Shown here: piece after piece, positions 1 to 8,159 of the stretch
Position numbering within the stretch: the stretch's first letter is position 1
How the letters are laid out: every line of letters starts with the position of its first letter
Assembly: GCA_029202385.1 (NCBI GenBank)
Contig: CP119314.1
Coordinates: forward strand, 4,342,501 to 4,406,500
Length of the DNA: 64,000 nt
Source of the DNA: Candidatus Sphingomonas phytovorans
Lineage (GTDB): Bacteria > Pseudomonadota > Alphaproteobacteria > Sphingomonadales > Sphingomonadaceae
Direction of reading: 5' to 3'
The notes under the pieces: model-generated
What the model was told of the DNA's origin: nothing
The model's database searches: none
The model's input: only the letters and a program-made list of their open reading frames with translations
Translations under genes and position numbers: made by a program

Positions 1-60
1 GTTCACTTCGGCGATGACATAGGGGGGCAGGCGCTTGATGCGGTAGAAATCGTCGGACAT
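1..60 (-). CDS. PLP-dependent aminotransferase, N-terminal fragment (runs off the window)
   Basis: Only the first 20 codons are present, starting at an ATG read from position 60 leftwards and leaving the window at position 1. The peptide begins MSDDFYRIKRLPPYVIAEVN. The RI-x-RLPPYV block is what I recall at the start of AlaC / LL-diaminopimelate-aminotransferase-like class I aminotransferases. No catalytic residue is in view, so substrate and pathway cannot be stated. The gene is divergent from the PHA synthase gene, with about 110 bases between the start codons. Confidence 0.6.
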   Translation of the reverse strand, partial: MSDDFYRIKRLPPYVIAEVN

Positions 61-171
61 GGCTACTTCCGGTTAGAGGAAGCCTGTCCTTACGTGATTC
101 CGGCACGCACGTGAATGACGGACATGCGTTGATGCGTTAGGGTGGTCGAAATTCGCCACCCGAGGATCCCC

Positions 172-1905
172 ATGGCCGAGTCCGACGCTCCCGCACTGCC
201 CAGCCTCGAGGAACTGCAGCACTGGACCTGGGTGATGGGCCGCGCGCAGCAGATGATGCTGGAGAGCGGCCTCGCCACCGCGGCGGCTGAACGGAGCGAT
301 CTCGGCCTGCCGGTCATTCCCGGCCTCAACGATCCGGCGACGATCCAGCGCGCCGAGGCGTTCTGGACCGATAGCATTGGTCTATGGCAGCGCTTCCTCG
401 ATCCGAAGGCCGTGCCGGCCGACGACGGCAGGCATGCCCGCGACAAGCGTTTCGCGGCGCCGCAATGGCGCGACAACCCGCTGTTCGACTGGATTCGCCA
501 GAGCTATTTCCTGATCTCCGACCATCTGCTCGCGAATATCGACGCGCTCGAGGGCGTGGACGACCGGCAGAAGGAGCAGCTCCGCTTCGCCGCCCGCGGT
601 TTCCTCGAGGCGATGAGCCCGAGCAACTTCGCCGCGACCAATCCGGTGGTGCTCGAAAAGACGATCGAGACCGGCGGCGAGAACCTGCTCAAGGGGCTGC
701 AGAACATGCTGGCCGATATCGCCAAGGGCCAGCTCACCCATACCGATCCCGACGCGTTCGAGCTTGGCCGCAACCTTGCGACCACCCCGGGCAAGGTGGT
801 GAAGCGCACTCCGCTCTACGAGCTGATCCAATATTCGCCGACGACGGAGAATGTCCTCGCCGTGCCGCTGGTCATCTTCCCGCCCTGGATCAACCGTTTC
901 TACATCCTCGACCTGACGCCGGAGAAGAGCTTCATCCGCTGGGCGGTCGACCAGGGCATCACCGTGTTCATGGTTTCGTGGAAATCGGCCGACGCCGGCA
1001 TGAAAGAGGTGGTGTGGGACGATTATGTCGAGGCGCAGATCGACGCGATCGATACGGTGCGCGCGGGGCTGAAGGTCGATGCCGTCCATACCATCGGCTA
1101 TTGCGTGGCCGGCACCACGCTTGCCGCGACGCTGGCGGTGCTGGCGGCGCGGGACATGGCGGACAAGGTAAAGAGCGCGACCTTCTTCACCGCCCAGATC
1201 GATTTCTCCCGCGCTGGCGAATTGCTCAATTTCGTCGATGACGAGCAGCTGAAGACGATCGCGACCCTCTCCCCGGAAGGGTTTCTCGATGGCCGCTATC
1301 TCGCGCTGACCTTCAACCTGCTGCGCGGCCGGGACCTGATCTGGAACTACGTCACCAACAATTATCTGCTCGGCCAGGATTATGCGCCGTTCGACCTGCT
1401 GCACTGGAACGGCGATACGACCAATCTGCCGGCCAAATGGCACCTGAGCTACCTGACCGATCTCTACCGCGACAATCTGCTGGTGAAGCCGGGCATGCTC
1501 TCGGTCGGCGGCACGCCGGTCGACCTGACGAGGGTGAAGACCCCGTCCTATATCCAGGCCGGGCGCGAGGATCACATCGCGCCCGCCGAAAGCGTCTGGA
1601 ACATCACCCATATCTTCTCGGGGCCGGTGAAGTTCGTGCTGGCGGGTTCGGGCCATATCGCCGGCGTGGTGAATCCTCCGGCACAGGGCAAATATCAATA
1701 TTGGCTCAATCCCGGGCAGGTCGAGACGCTTGCCGATTTCGTTGCCGGCGCGACCGAGACAAAGGGAAGCTGGTGGCCCGACTGGGTCGGCTGGCTGCGC
1801 GGACAGGATGATTCCAGCGCGCCGGCCAAAGGCGCGCGCCAGCCCGGCAAGGGCGCGCTGAAGGCGATCGAGGACGCGCCGGGGAGCTACGTCCGGGCAC
1901 GCTAA
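172..1905 (+). CDS. phaC: Class I poly(3-hydroxyalkanoate) synthase
   Basis: The product (577 residues from the ATG at 172) polymerises hydroxyacyl-CoA into polyhydroxyalkanoate at the surface of cytoplasmic granules. It shows the class I N-terminal domain followed by an alpha/beta-hydrolase fold. The nucleophile lies in the lipase-like box GYCVAG (Cys about 311), with Asp about 467 in GREDHIAP and His about 495 in GSGHIAG completing the triad. Length is normal for class I. An in-frame GTG at 142 would add ten residues, but the ATG gives the more usual N-terminus MAESDAPALP. The downstream neighbour is a phasin, as expected for a pha locus. No phaA, phaB or phaR gene is in view. Confidence 0.96.
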   Translation: MAESDAPALPSLEELQHWTWVMGRAQQMMLESGLATAAAERSDLGLPVIPGLNDPATIQRAEAFWTDSIGLWQRFLDPKAVPADDGRHARDKRFAAPQWRDNPLFDWIRQSYFLISDHLLANIDALEGVDDRQKEQLRFAARGFLEAMSPSNFAATNPVVLEKTIETGGENLLKGLQNMLADIAKGQLTHTDPDAFELGRNLATTPGKVVKRTPLYELIQYSPTTENVLAVPLVIFPPWINRFYILDLTPEKSFIRWAVDQGITVFMVSWKSADAGMKEVVWDDYVEAQIDAIDTVRAGLKVDAVHTIGYCVAGTTLAATLAVLAARDMADKVKSATFFTAQIDFSRAGELLNFVDDEQLKTIATLSPEGFLDGRYLALTFNLLRGRDLIWNYVTNNYLLGQDYAPFDLLHWNGDTTNLPAKWHLSYLTDLYRDNLLVKPGMLSVGGTPVDLTRVKTPSYIQAGREDHIAPAESVWNITHIFSGPVKFVLAGSGHIAGVVNPPAQGKYQYWLNPGQVETLADFVAGATETKGSWWPDWVGWLRGQDDSSAPAKGARQPGKGALKAIEDAPGSYVRAR

Positions 1906-1907
1906 GG

Positions 1908-1920
1908 TGCAGTAATTGCA
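1908..1920. promoter_or_regulatory. TGC-rich palindrome after phaC, possible PhaR site
   Basis: TGCA, five bases, TGCA directly after the phaC stop codon. It resembles the TGC-rich dyads bound by alphaproteobacterial PhaR repressors (CTGC-N3-4-GCAG). It is the weakest of three such dyads ahead of the phasin gene. Confidence 0.35.
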
Positions 1921-1947
1921 GCGTTACGTCCGCAGCATGACGCTTAT

Positions 1948-1960
1948 GTTGCGGTGCAAC
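1948..1960. promoter_or_regulatory. Perfect dyad GTTGC-GGT-GCAAC, candidate PhaR operator
   Basis: Five-base arms separated by three bases form a perfect palindrome about 80 bases upstream of the phasin start. The core TTGC-N3-GCA is shared with a second site at 1995-2007, which argues for a repeated operator rather than chance. Binding by PhaR is inferred from the known PhaR site and the phasin context. Confidence 0.5.
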
Positions 1961-1968
1961 AAAAAAGC

Positions 1969-2007
1969 TTGCGCTCCGTGCAGCATGCGACTATATTGCA
2001 GTGCAGC
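1969..2007 (+). promoter_or_regulatory. Phasin promoter overlapped by a second TTGC-AGT-GCA operator
   Basis: A TTGCGC hexamer at 1969-1974 and a TATATT hexamer at 1992-1997 are separated by 17 bases, which fits a sigma-70-type promoter. The operator-like sequence ATTGCAGTGCAGC at 1995-2007 overlaps the -10 element and the predicted transcription start. A repressor there would block initiation. The ribosome binding site GAGGAGG lies at about 2017-2023, ahead of the ATG at 2030. Confidence 0.5.
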
Positions 2008-2029
2008 AAGCAGCATGAGGAGGCCCTTC

Positions 2030-2860
2030 ATGGCCAGCAACGGACGCAAGCCCGAAACGTCGGCCAAGGCCCCGGCAACCGCGACGCCGGCTCCTAAGGT
2101 ACCGGCCAAGCCGGAGGTTGCCGCAAAGCCTGTGGCAAAGACAGCCACCAAGCCGGTCGCCGCCAAGGCGCCGGTCACCCCGGCTCCTGTCGTGACGAAG
2201 CCAGTCCCGCCGGTGGCCGCAAAGATCGAACTGCCCGAACCAGCTCCCGTCGCCGTCAAGGCACCGGCCGAGCCGATGGTCGCAAAGGCCGAAGCGGCGC
2301 CAGCGCCGGTGATCGAAAAGGCAGTCGAAGCCGCAGTGAAGACCCCCGAAGCGATCATCGAAACCGTCACGCCCGCCGCCGTCGAAGCGCCGGTCGCCAT
2401 CATCCAGAAGGAAGTGAAGACCATGGAAGCCAATCTGAAGAACGCTGCCGAAAAGGCCCAGACCCTGTTCGCCGAAGCAAACGAGCGCGCCAAGGCTGCC
2501 GTCGAGAAGGGCACCAAGCTGTTCGAGGAAGCCAATGAATTCTCGAAGGGCAACATCGAAGCCCTCGTCGAATCGGGCAAGATCGCAGCCAAGGGCTTCG
2601 AGACGCTCGGCCAGGACGCTGCCGAGTATAGCCGCAAGCAGTTCGAAGGCGCGACCGCGGCGTTGAAGAGCCTGTCGACCGTCAAGTCGCCGACCGATTT
2701 CTTCAAGCTGCACAGCGATTATGTCCGCTCGTCGTTCGACTCGATCGTCGCTCAGACCTCGAAGAACACCGAAGCAGTGCTGAAGCTCGCCGGCGAGGTC
2801 GCCCAGCCGATCTCGAACCGCGTCGCGCTTGCCGCCGAGAAGGCGAAGATCGCCGCGTAA
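2030..2860 (+). CDS. Phasin family PHA granule-associated protein
   Basis: The product (276 residues) probably coats PHA granules. The N-terminal ~130 residues are a low-complexity Ala/Pro/Lys/Val-rich region resembling PhaF/histone H1-like tails. The C-terminal ~140 residues are predicted amphipathic helix with the phasin pattern, for example [21 protein letters not shown] and a following [16 protein letters not shown] chose the ATG at 2030 because a strong GAGGAGG precedes it; the longer open frame from 1916 would run through the promoter and operators. The gene follows phaC, probably with its own promoter, and ends at a strong terminator. Confidence 0.88.
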   Translation: MASNGRKPETSAKAPATATPAPKVPAKPEVAAKPVAKTATKPVAAKAPVTPAPVVTKPVPPVAAKIELPEPAPVAVKAPAEPMVAKAEAAPAPVIEKAVEAAVKTPEAIIETVTPAAVEAPVAIIQKEVKTMEANLKNAAEKAQTLFAEANERAKAAVEKGTKLFEEANEFSKGNIEALVESGKIAAKGFETLGQDAAEYSRKQFEGATAALKSLSTVKSPTDFFKLHSDYVRSSFDSIVAQTSKNTEAVLKLAGEVAQPISNRVALAAEKAKIAA

Positions 2861-2886
2861 TCTCGCGCACGATCGTCGGGAAAAGG

Positions 2887-2915
2887 AAAGGGCGGTCCTT
2901 CGGGGCCGCCCTTTT
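2887..2915 (+). terminator. Rho-independent terminator after the phasin gene
   Basis: The stem AAAGGGCGG / CCGCCCTTT extends through TCC/GGG pairing to a TTCG tetraloop at 2899-2902, and TTTT follows. The UUCG loop closed by C-G is an especially stable terminator form. Confidence 0.88.
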
Positions 2916-3009
2916 CGTTTATCTGCTTTCGTTTATCTGCGCCACATTCAAGGTTGATGGTGCGCTACCTCTTGCCCTTGGGGCGCGGCTTGCCATATTT
3001 TCGCTTCAC

Positions 3010-3372
3010 ATGATCAATCAGATTACACCGACGGCAATGGCCGAGCGCCGCGACGGGGAAGGCGGCGATGACGAAGGCACCGGCCTCGGCATCGCGACCC
3101 GCACCCGCACGCGGACCAAGCAGCCGACGCCGTACCGGGTGCTGCTGCTCAACGACGATTACACGCCGATGGAATTCGTCGTGCTGGTGCTCCAGCGCTT
3201 CTTCCGCATGGACATGGAGGCGGCGACGCGCGTGATGCTCCACGTCCACCAGAAGGGTGTCGGGGTGTGCGGCGTGTTTAGCTACGAAGTGGCGGAAACC
3301 AAGGTCGCCCAGGTGATCGAGTTCGCCCGGCAGAACCAGCACCCCCTGCAATGCACGCTGGAAAAGGCCTGA
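3010..3372 (+). CDS. clpS: ATP-dependent Clp protease adaptor ClpS
   Basis: A 120-residue protein that delivers N-degron substrates to ClpAP. The core [19 protein letters not shown] and the later [21 protein letters not shown] are signature ClpS segments, including the Asn-Asp pair that contacts the substrate alpha-amino group. The first ~35 residues are a charged, Arg/Thr-rich extension, and a later in-frame ATG (MAERRDG) is an alternative start. No clpA gene lies next to it, although the two are often adjacent; the following stretch is a repeat. Confidence 0.95.
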   Translation: MINQITPTAMAERRDGEGGDDEGTGLGIATRTRTRTKQPTPYRVLLLNDDYTPMEFVVLVLQRFFRMDMEAATRVMLHVHQKGVGVCGVFSYEVAETKVAQVIEFARQNQHPLQCTLEKA

Positions 3373-3380
3373 TCCCCTAA

Positions 3381-3511
3381 TTCCTCCCCGGCACGGGGAG
3401 GGGGACCACGAAGTGGTGGAGGGGGCTTCCGCAGGCATCCCGCTTTGGGGGAGCCTCTCTACCATTCGCTGAAAAAGTGAATGCTCCCCCCTCCCCGCAT
3501 CGGGAAGGAGC
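3381..3511. repeat. Dispersed inverted repeat (family A), cargo-free copy
   Basis: The left part starts TCCTCCCCGGCACGGGGAGG, continues with a GGACCAC/GTGGTGG hairpin and ends GGGGGCTTCCGCA. The right part (3483-3511) contains CCCCCCTCCCCG in inverse orientation. The same module flanks the DUF559 gene at 53125-53566; here about 50 bases without a gene separate the two ends. Confidence 0.8.
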
Positions 3512-3516
3512 GACGG

Positions 3517-4287
3517 TCACCGCGCCTCGGGCAGCCACCCCAGATCGAGCCCGGCATAGCGATCGACGAAATTCGCCGCGCGCTGCAGCGCCCGCTCGTC
3601 GGTCAGGGTCACCCGCCCCGCCTCGCGCGCGATGATGCCTTCTTCCTCGAGCTGCCGAAGCATTCGGTTGACGTGGACGGCGGTCAGGCCGGTCGCGTCG
3701 CCGATCTCCTCCTGGGTCAGGCCAAGCGTGAAGCTGCTGTTGGTCGCCTTGTCGAGCATGCGCATGCGGTTGCGCATCTCGAGCAGGATGCCCGCGACCC
3801 GCGCCTTGGCCGAAGTCCGGCCGAGCGCCGCCAGCCGGTCGGTCAGCGCCGCGCGCTCGATCTGGTTATAGACCATGATCAGCGCGGCGAGCCGCGGATG
3901 GTCGGTGATCAGCTTGCTCATCGCGGTGCGCTCGAACGGGCAGACCACGGCATCGGTCAGCGCGGTGATCGTCTCGGGCGCCTCGCGATAGACCAGCGAG
4001 GAGACCCCCATCATGTCACCGGGAAACAGGAAGCGGAGGATCTGGCGACTGCCGTCGTCGAGCAGCACCGAACTCATCATCGTGCCCTTGCGCAGGACGA
4101 ACAACTCGCTGCAGCGATCATTCTCCCGTTGCAGGGTGGCGCCACGGCGGAGCTGGCGCTCGCGCTCCTCCAGCTGCCCCAGCGCGTGGTGTTCGCCAGG
4201 CGTCAGTGCGACCATGTCGCTCAATCTTTCGGCGAAGCAGCTACCCGGCACGCAAACATTCCCCCCAACCCCGACGAGCCAGAGCAT
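3517..4287 (-). CDS. Crp/Fnr family transcriptional regulator
   Basis: A 256-residue protein with an N-terminal cyclic-nucleotide-binding-like beta-roll (about residues 40-150, including GSRQILRFLFPGDMMG) and a C-terminal winged helix-turn-helix. The recognition region is LTQEEIGDATGLTAVHVNRM. There is no N-terminal Cys cluster of the kind used by FNR for a 4Fe-4S centre; only two Cys lie near the start (CVPGSC). The signal it senses is therefore unknown. The start could also be a later Met near residue 25. It is divergent from murA across about 110 bases. Confidence 0.88.
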   Translation of the reverse strand: MLWLVGVGGNVCVPGSCFAERLSDMVALTPGEHHALGQLEERERQLRRGATLQRENDRCSELFVLRKGTMMSSVLLDDGSRQILRFLFPGDMMGVSSLVYREAPETITALTDAVVCPFERTAMSKLITDHPRLAALIMVYNQIERAALTDRLAALGRTSAKARVAGILLEMRNRMRMLDKATNSSFTLGLTQEEIGDATGLTAVHVNRMLRQLEEEGIIAREAGRVTLTDERALQRAANFVDRYAGLDLGWLPEAR

Positions 4288-4400
4288 TGCAGGAGAATCA
4301 GTGCATTAAAGTCGATCAAGCGCTGTCACTGACACGCAACATCTTCGGCTTACGCGAAGGGGCTACTTGCGTGGCCACGCGCAGGCGATAGAAGCCGCCA

Positions 4401-5684
4401 ATGGACCGTATCCTCATCCGCGGCGGCAACCGTCTTTCGGGCCGCCTGCCCATCTCCGGCGCCAAGAACGCAGCGCTCACCCTCATGCCCTGCGCCCTGC
4501 TCACCGAAGAACCGGTGACGCTCAGGAACCTGCCAAGGCTGGCCGATGTCGACAGTTTCGGGCACCTCCTCAACCAGCTCGGCTGCTCGACCCAGATCGA
4601 AGGCGCGCGCCCCGAGGATTTCGGCCGGGTGATGACGATCCGCGCCGGCAAGCTGACCGCGACCGAGGCGCCCTATGATATCGTGCGCAAGATGCGCGCC
4701 TCGATCCTGGTGCTTGGCCCGCTGATCGGGCGGGCAGGCGAAGCGACCGTGTCGCTGCCGGGCGGCTGCGCCATCGGCAACCGGCCGATCGACCTTCACC
4801 TGAAGGCGATGGAAGCGCTGGGGGCCGAGATCGAACTGGCCGCGGGCTATGTGAAGGCGACCGCGCCCGGTGGACGGTTGCCGGGCGGACGAGTCACCTT
4901 CCCGATCGTCTCGGTCGGCGCGACCGAGAATGCGGTGATGGCGGCGGTGACCGCGAAGGGTGGCTCGATCATCGAGAACGCCGCGCGCGAGCCGGAAATC
5001 GTCGATCTGTGCAACATGCTCGTCGCGATGGGGGCGTCGATCAATGGCATCGGCACCGAAACGCTTGAGATCGAGGGGCGTGACCGGCTTCACGGCGCGA
5101 CCTATCGGGTGATGCCCGACCGGATCGAGGCGGGCAGCTATGCTTGTGCCGCAGCGATCACCGGCGGCGCGCTCGAACTGGCCGGTGTCGCGATCGACGA
5201 TATGCGCGCGACCGTCGCCGCGTTGGTGGAGGCGGGCGTCACGGTGGAGGAACGGGGCGACAGCCTGTTCGTCGAGGCGACCGGCCGGCTCGGCCCGCTG
5301 ACTCTGTCGACCGCGCCCTTTCCGGGCTTCGCGACTGACATGCAGGCGCAGTTCATGGCGATGCTGGCGCTGGCGGACGGCGCGAGCGTGCTGACCGAGA
5401 CGATCTTCGAGAATCGCTACATGCACGTGCCGGAACTGGCCCGCATGGGGGCCGACATCCAGGTGCGCGGGCGCACCGCCGTGGTGCGCGGCGTCGACAA
5501 GCTCGTCGGTGCGCCGGTGATGGCGACCGATCTGCGCGCCTCGATGAGCCTGATCCTCGCCGGGCTCGCCGCCGGGGGCGAGACCCAGGTCCAGCGCGTC
5601 TATCACCTCGACCGGGGGTACGAGCGGCTGGAGGAAAAGCTCAGCGCGGTCGGTGCCGACATCGAACGCGTCAGCGACGGCTGA
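4401..5684 (+). CDS. murA: UDP-N-acetylglucosamine 1-carboxyvinyltransferase
   Basis: A 427-residue cytosolic enzyme that transfers enolpyruvate from PEP to UDP-GlcNAc, the first committed step of peptidoglycan synthesis. The N-terminus has the substrate-binding Lys-Asn of [10 protein letters not shown], and the catalytic Cys is in the loop [11 protein letters not shown] (Cys about 123), so it should be fosfomycin-sensitive by this residue. Length and both EPSP-synthase-like lobes are complete. It stands alone, convergent with the next gene across a small hairpin. Confidence 0.97.
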   Translation: MDRILIRGGNRLSGRLPISGAKNAALTLMPCALLTEEPVTLRNLPRLADVDSFGHLLNQLGCSTQIEGARPEDFGRVMTIRAGKLTATEAPYDIVRKMRASILVLGPLIGRAGEATVSLPGGCAIGNRPIDLHLKAMEALGAEIELAAGYVKATAPGGRLPGGRVTFPIVSVGATENAVMAAVTAKGGSIIENAAREPEIVDLCNMLVAMGASINGIGTETLEIEGRDRLHGATYRVMPDRIEAGSYACAAAITGGALELAGVAIDDMRATVAALVEAGVTVEERGDSLFVEATGRLGPLTLSTAPFPGFATDMQAQFMAMLALADGASVLTETIFENRYMHVPELARMGADIQVRGRTAVVRGVDKLVGAPVMATDLRASMSLILAGLAAGGETQVQRVYHLDRGYERLEEKLSAVGADIERVSDG

Positions 5685-5693
5685 TCAGGGACA

Positions 5694-5711
5694 CCGGCGT
5701 TCCGACGCCGG
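5694..5711. terminator. Hairpin between convergent genes
   Basis: CCGGCGT, a TCCG loop, then ACGCCGG form a seven-base-pair perfect stem. It lies between the murA stop and the stop of the minus-strand neighbour. There is no clear T run on either side, so intrinsic termination is only a possibility. Confidence 0.4.
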
Positions 5712-5716
5712 GCGCT

Positions 5717-6514
5717 CTATTCAGCCCGCCACCATTTTCCGTCCTTCGGTGTCCACCACGGCGCCGCCGCGACGATTCGGTCGGCATAATCGGGCCAGTC
5801 CGGGTGCACCAGCGGAAGGCCCGTCGACTCGGCCAGGCGTATGATCGTCGCGCGGTCGAGCCGCTCCGGTTCATGGCCGAGCTCGCGGCAGGCAAGCCGG
5901 TACAGCTCCATCTCCTGGCCCCAGAAATAGAGCGACGTCGCGCCGGTATTGGCCTGAATGCGGCGGACATCGTCCCATTTCTGCGGCTCGACGAACTTCG
6001 CCCAGATGTCCGCCTGAACGCTGTCGACCCGCTCGTCGGGAAGCCAGGCGAGCGCATCGTCCTCCACCACGGTGATCTTGGCCCTGGCCTCGGGCGGTAG
6101 CTGGTCGAGGATGCCGAGCGTGTCGATCAGTTCGATGATGTGCGGATCGCGCTCGACCACGGTGACGCGCTCGACCGCCGGGTTGAGCGCCACATTCGCC
6201 GCGCACCAGCCCATGCCCATGCCCAGCACCGCCGTATGGCCATAGGCGGCGGCGATCCCGATCTCCTGGCTCTCGATCTCGGCGGGGACGATCGACATCC
6301 AGCTCGCATCGCTGCCCTCGGACGGTCCCGTCAGGATCGTGGTGCCCGCCATGCCATAGGTCTTGCCCCAATAGCCCCGCGCGCCCGTCATCAGGATGAC
6401 GCTCAGCGTCCAGGGGCCCCAGGTGCCGGCGCGGTAGCGGGGAATCCACAGGCTGCTGGAAAAATCGCCCAGGAGAAGACGAGGGTCGATTCCCGCATCG
6501 TCGGTTGGTGTCAT
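5717..6514 (-). CDS. Spermidine synthase-like SAM-dependent methyltransferase
   Basis: A 265-residue protein from an ATG at 6514 (MTPTDDAGIDPR). It has a Rossmann-type methyltransferase core: the glycine-rich motif I in TAVLGMGMGWCAAN, and the acidic end of strand 2 in VTVVERDPHIIEL that would bind the SAM ribose. A later DALAW...DSVQADIWAKF segment matches the strand-4 region of spermidine-synthase-like folds. I cannot see the polyamine-synthase active-site signature, so the substrate is unknown. It is divergent from the NDH-2 gene. Confidence 0.75.
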   Translation of the reverse strand: MTPTDDAGIDPRLLLGDFSSSLWIPRYRAGTWGPWTLSVILMTGARGYWGKTYGMAGTTILTGPSEGSDASWMSIVPAEIESQEIGIAAAYGHTAVLGMGMGWCAANVALNPAVERVTVVERDPHIIELIDTLGILDQLPPEARAKITVVEDDALAWLPDERVDSVQADIWAKFVEPQKWDDVRRIQANTGATSLYFWGQEMELYRLACRELGHEPERLDRATIIRLAESTGLPLVHPDWPDYADRIVAAAPWWTPKDGKWWRAE

Positions 6515-6662
6515 CCAGGGTTCGCCTTGAAAGGGATGGGACGGCGCACGGGTATCGACTTTGCGCTGGAGTTCAAGCACCCGGAAGCGTCGAGGCCAAT
6601 TCCGCTCGCCAACGTTCCGGCCGCTGCTATCGTGCGACGCGGCGGGATATCCGGGGGGCGAC

Positions 6663-7979
6663 GTGAGCGAGCGCAAGATCCAGATCGTGATCGTCGGGGG
6701 CGGCGCTGGCGGGCTTGAGCTCGCACGTCGCCTCGGCGCGAAATATGGGCGCAGGCGCCACGACATCATCTTGGTCGAACGCAACCGCACCCATATCTGG
6801 AAGCCGCTGCTGCACGAGGTCGCGGCTGGATCGCTCGACGCCAATCTCGATGAGGTCGGCTATCGCAGCCATTGCCACCGCTGGGGCTATCGCTTCTTCC
6901 TCGGCACGCTTGAAAGCATCGATCGCGAGCATGGGGAGATCGTCGTCGCGCCCCTGCTCGACGAGGACGGCAGCGAGTTGATCGCGCGCCACGCCATTCG
7001 TTACGATTATCTGGTGATCGCGGTCGGCGCCGAGACCAATGATTTCGGCACGCCCGGCGCCCGCGCGCATTGCATGGTGCTCGACGACCGCACCCAGGCG
7101 GACAGGTTCCGCAACCGCCTGCTCAACCATTGCCTGCGCGTTTCCCGCGCGATGAGCCTCGATCCGGCGTCGGACGAGCATGTCCGGGTCGCTGTCGTCG
7201 GCGGCGGCGCCACCGGCGTCGAGCTGACCGCCGAACTGTTCAACTCGGCGGCGGCGCTGCACTATTACGGGCTTGAGACCTTCGACGAGAGCCGTCTGCA
7301 GGTGACTTTGATCGAGGCAGGCCCGCGCATCCTGCCGGCACTTCCCGAAAAGCTTGCCGCGGCGGCGCAGGCTGAGCTCGAAGCGCTTGGCGTGCGCGTG
7401 CTGACCGGCACGCGGGTGACCGAGGTTACCGCCGGGGCGATCGTCACCGGCACCGGCGAGCGTATCGAGAGCGAGCTGCGCGTCTGGGCGGCGGGTGTTC
7501 GCGGTGCCGCCACGCTCGATCATATCGGCGGGCTTGAAACCAACGCCACCAATCAGCTTCTCGTGCGGCCGACGCTCCAGACCACGCTTGACGACCGCAT
7601 CTTTGCAATGGGCGATTGCTGTTCCTGCCTCGATCCGGCGACCGGTCGCCCGGTCCCGCCCCGCGCCCAGGCGGCGCACCAGATGGCGTCGAGCGTGTTC
7701 GGCAATCTCGTCCGGCTGATGGACGGGCGGGGCCTGGTGCCCTTCGCCTATCACGATCACGGCTCGCTCGTGTCGATCAGCCGCTTCTCGACGGTGGGCA
7801 GCCTGATGGGCAATCTCGTCGGCGGGCGCATGGCGATCGAGGGGCGGCTGGCCCGATTCGTCTATGTCTCGCTTTACCGTATGCACCTGATCGCGATCCA
7901 TGGCTGGTTGCGCGGCATCGGGCTGATCGTGATCGGCCGGGTCAACACCATCATCAGGCCGAGGCTGAAGCTGCATTGA
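6663..7979 (+). CDS. NAD(P)/FAD-dependent oxidoreductase, type II NADH dehydrogenase-like
   Basis: A 438-residue flavoprotein. The GTG at 6663 follows a G-rich Shine-Dalgarno-like stretch and places the first dinucleotide fold directly at the N-terminus (IVIVGGGAGGLELARRLG, FAD). A second GxGxxG lies at VAVVGGGATGVELTAEL (NADH). FAMGDC and the C-terminal hydrophobic region near RFVYVSLYRMHLIAIHGW agree with a monotopic membrane-associated NDH-2 that passes electrons from NADH to quinone without pumping protons. Confidence 0.85.
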   Translation: MSERKIQIVIVGGGAGGLELARRLGAKYGRRRHDIILVERNRTHIWKPLLHEVAAGSLDANLDEVGYRSHCHRWGYRFFLGTLESIDREHGEIVVAPLLDEDGSELIARHAIRYDYLVIAVGAETNDFGTPGARAHCMVLDDRTQADRFRNRLLNHCLRVSRAMSLDPASDEHVRVAVVGGGATGVELTAELFNSAAALHYYGLETFDESRLQVTLIEAGPRILPALPEKLAAAAQAELEALGVRVLTGTRVTEVTAGAIVTGTGERIESELRVWAAGVRGAATLDHIGGLETNATNQLLVRPTLQTTLDDRIFAMGDCCSCLDPATGRPVPPRAQAAHQMASSVFGNLVRLMDGRGLVPFAYHDHGSLVSISRFSTVGSLMGNLVGGRMAIEGRLARFVYVSLYRMHLIAIHGWLRGIGLIVIGRVNTIIRPRLKLH

Positions 7980-8007
7980 CGAGCCGGGGCGTCTGCCCAA
8001 CCACCAT

Positions 8008-8115
8008 CGTCACCCCGGACTTGTCCGGGGCCCATTGCGCCGCACGTCCAACGAGCGTGATGCAGGCGGAGCAGCGGATGCCGCAACGAGTCCGACAGGA
8101 CGAAAGAGGATCTCA
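8008..8115. repeat. Dispersed inverted repeat (family B), degenerate copy
   Basis: The left arm GTCACCCCGGACTTGTCCGG and a degraded right arm GGATGCCGCAACGAGTCCG...GGACG match the better-preserved copy at 49089-49186. It fills most of the gap between the dehydrogenase gene and the convergent sugar isomerase gene. Confidence 0.7.
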
Positions 8116-8159
8116 GATCGCGTCCGGCGCCACGCACTCCTCCCTTTCAGGAGGCGGAA

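Noticed and set aside
382..1698. Long minus-strand frame opposite phaC
   Set aside because: It is a high-GC shadow of the phaC codons, with His/Arg/Asp-rich composition and no ribosome binding site; phaC itself is certain.
2965..3465. Minus-strand frame over clpS ending [13 protein letters not shown]
   Set aside because: The basic tail looks protein-like, but the frame is antisense to clpS and starts inside a repeat; no family recognised.
4288..4400. Possible FNR-type box (TTGAT-N4-TTTAA on the minus strand) upstream of the Crp/Fnr gene
   Set aside because: The second half matches ATCAA poorly, so it could easily be chance.
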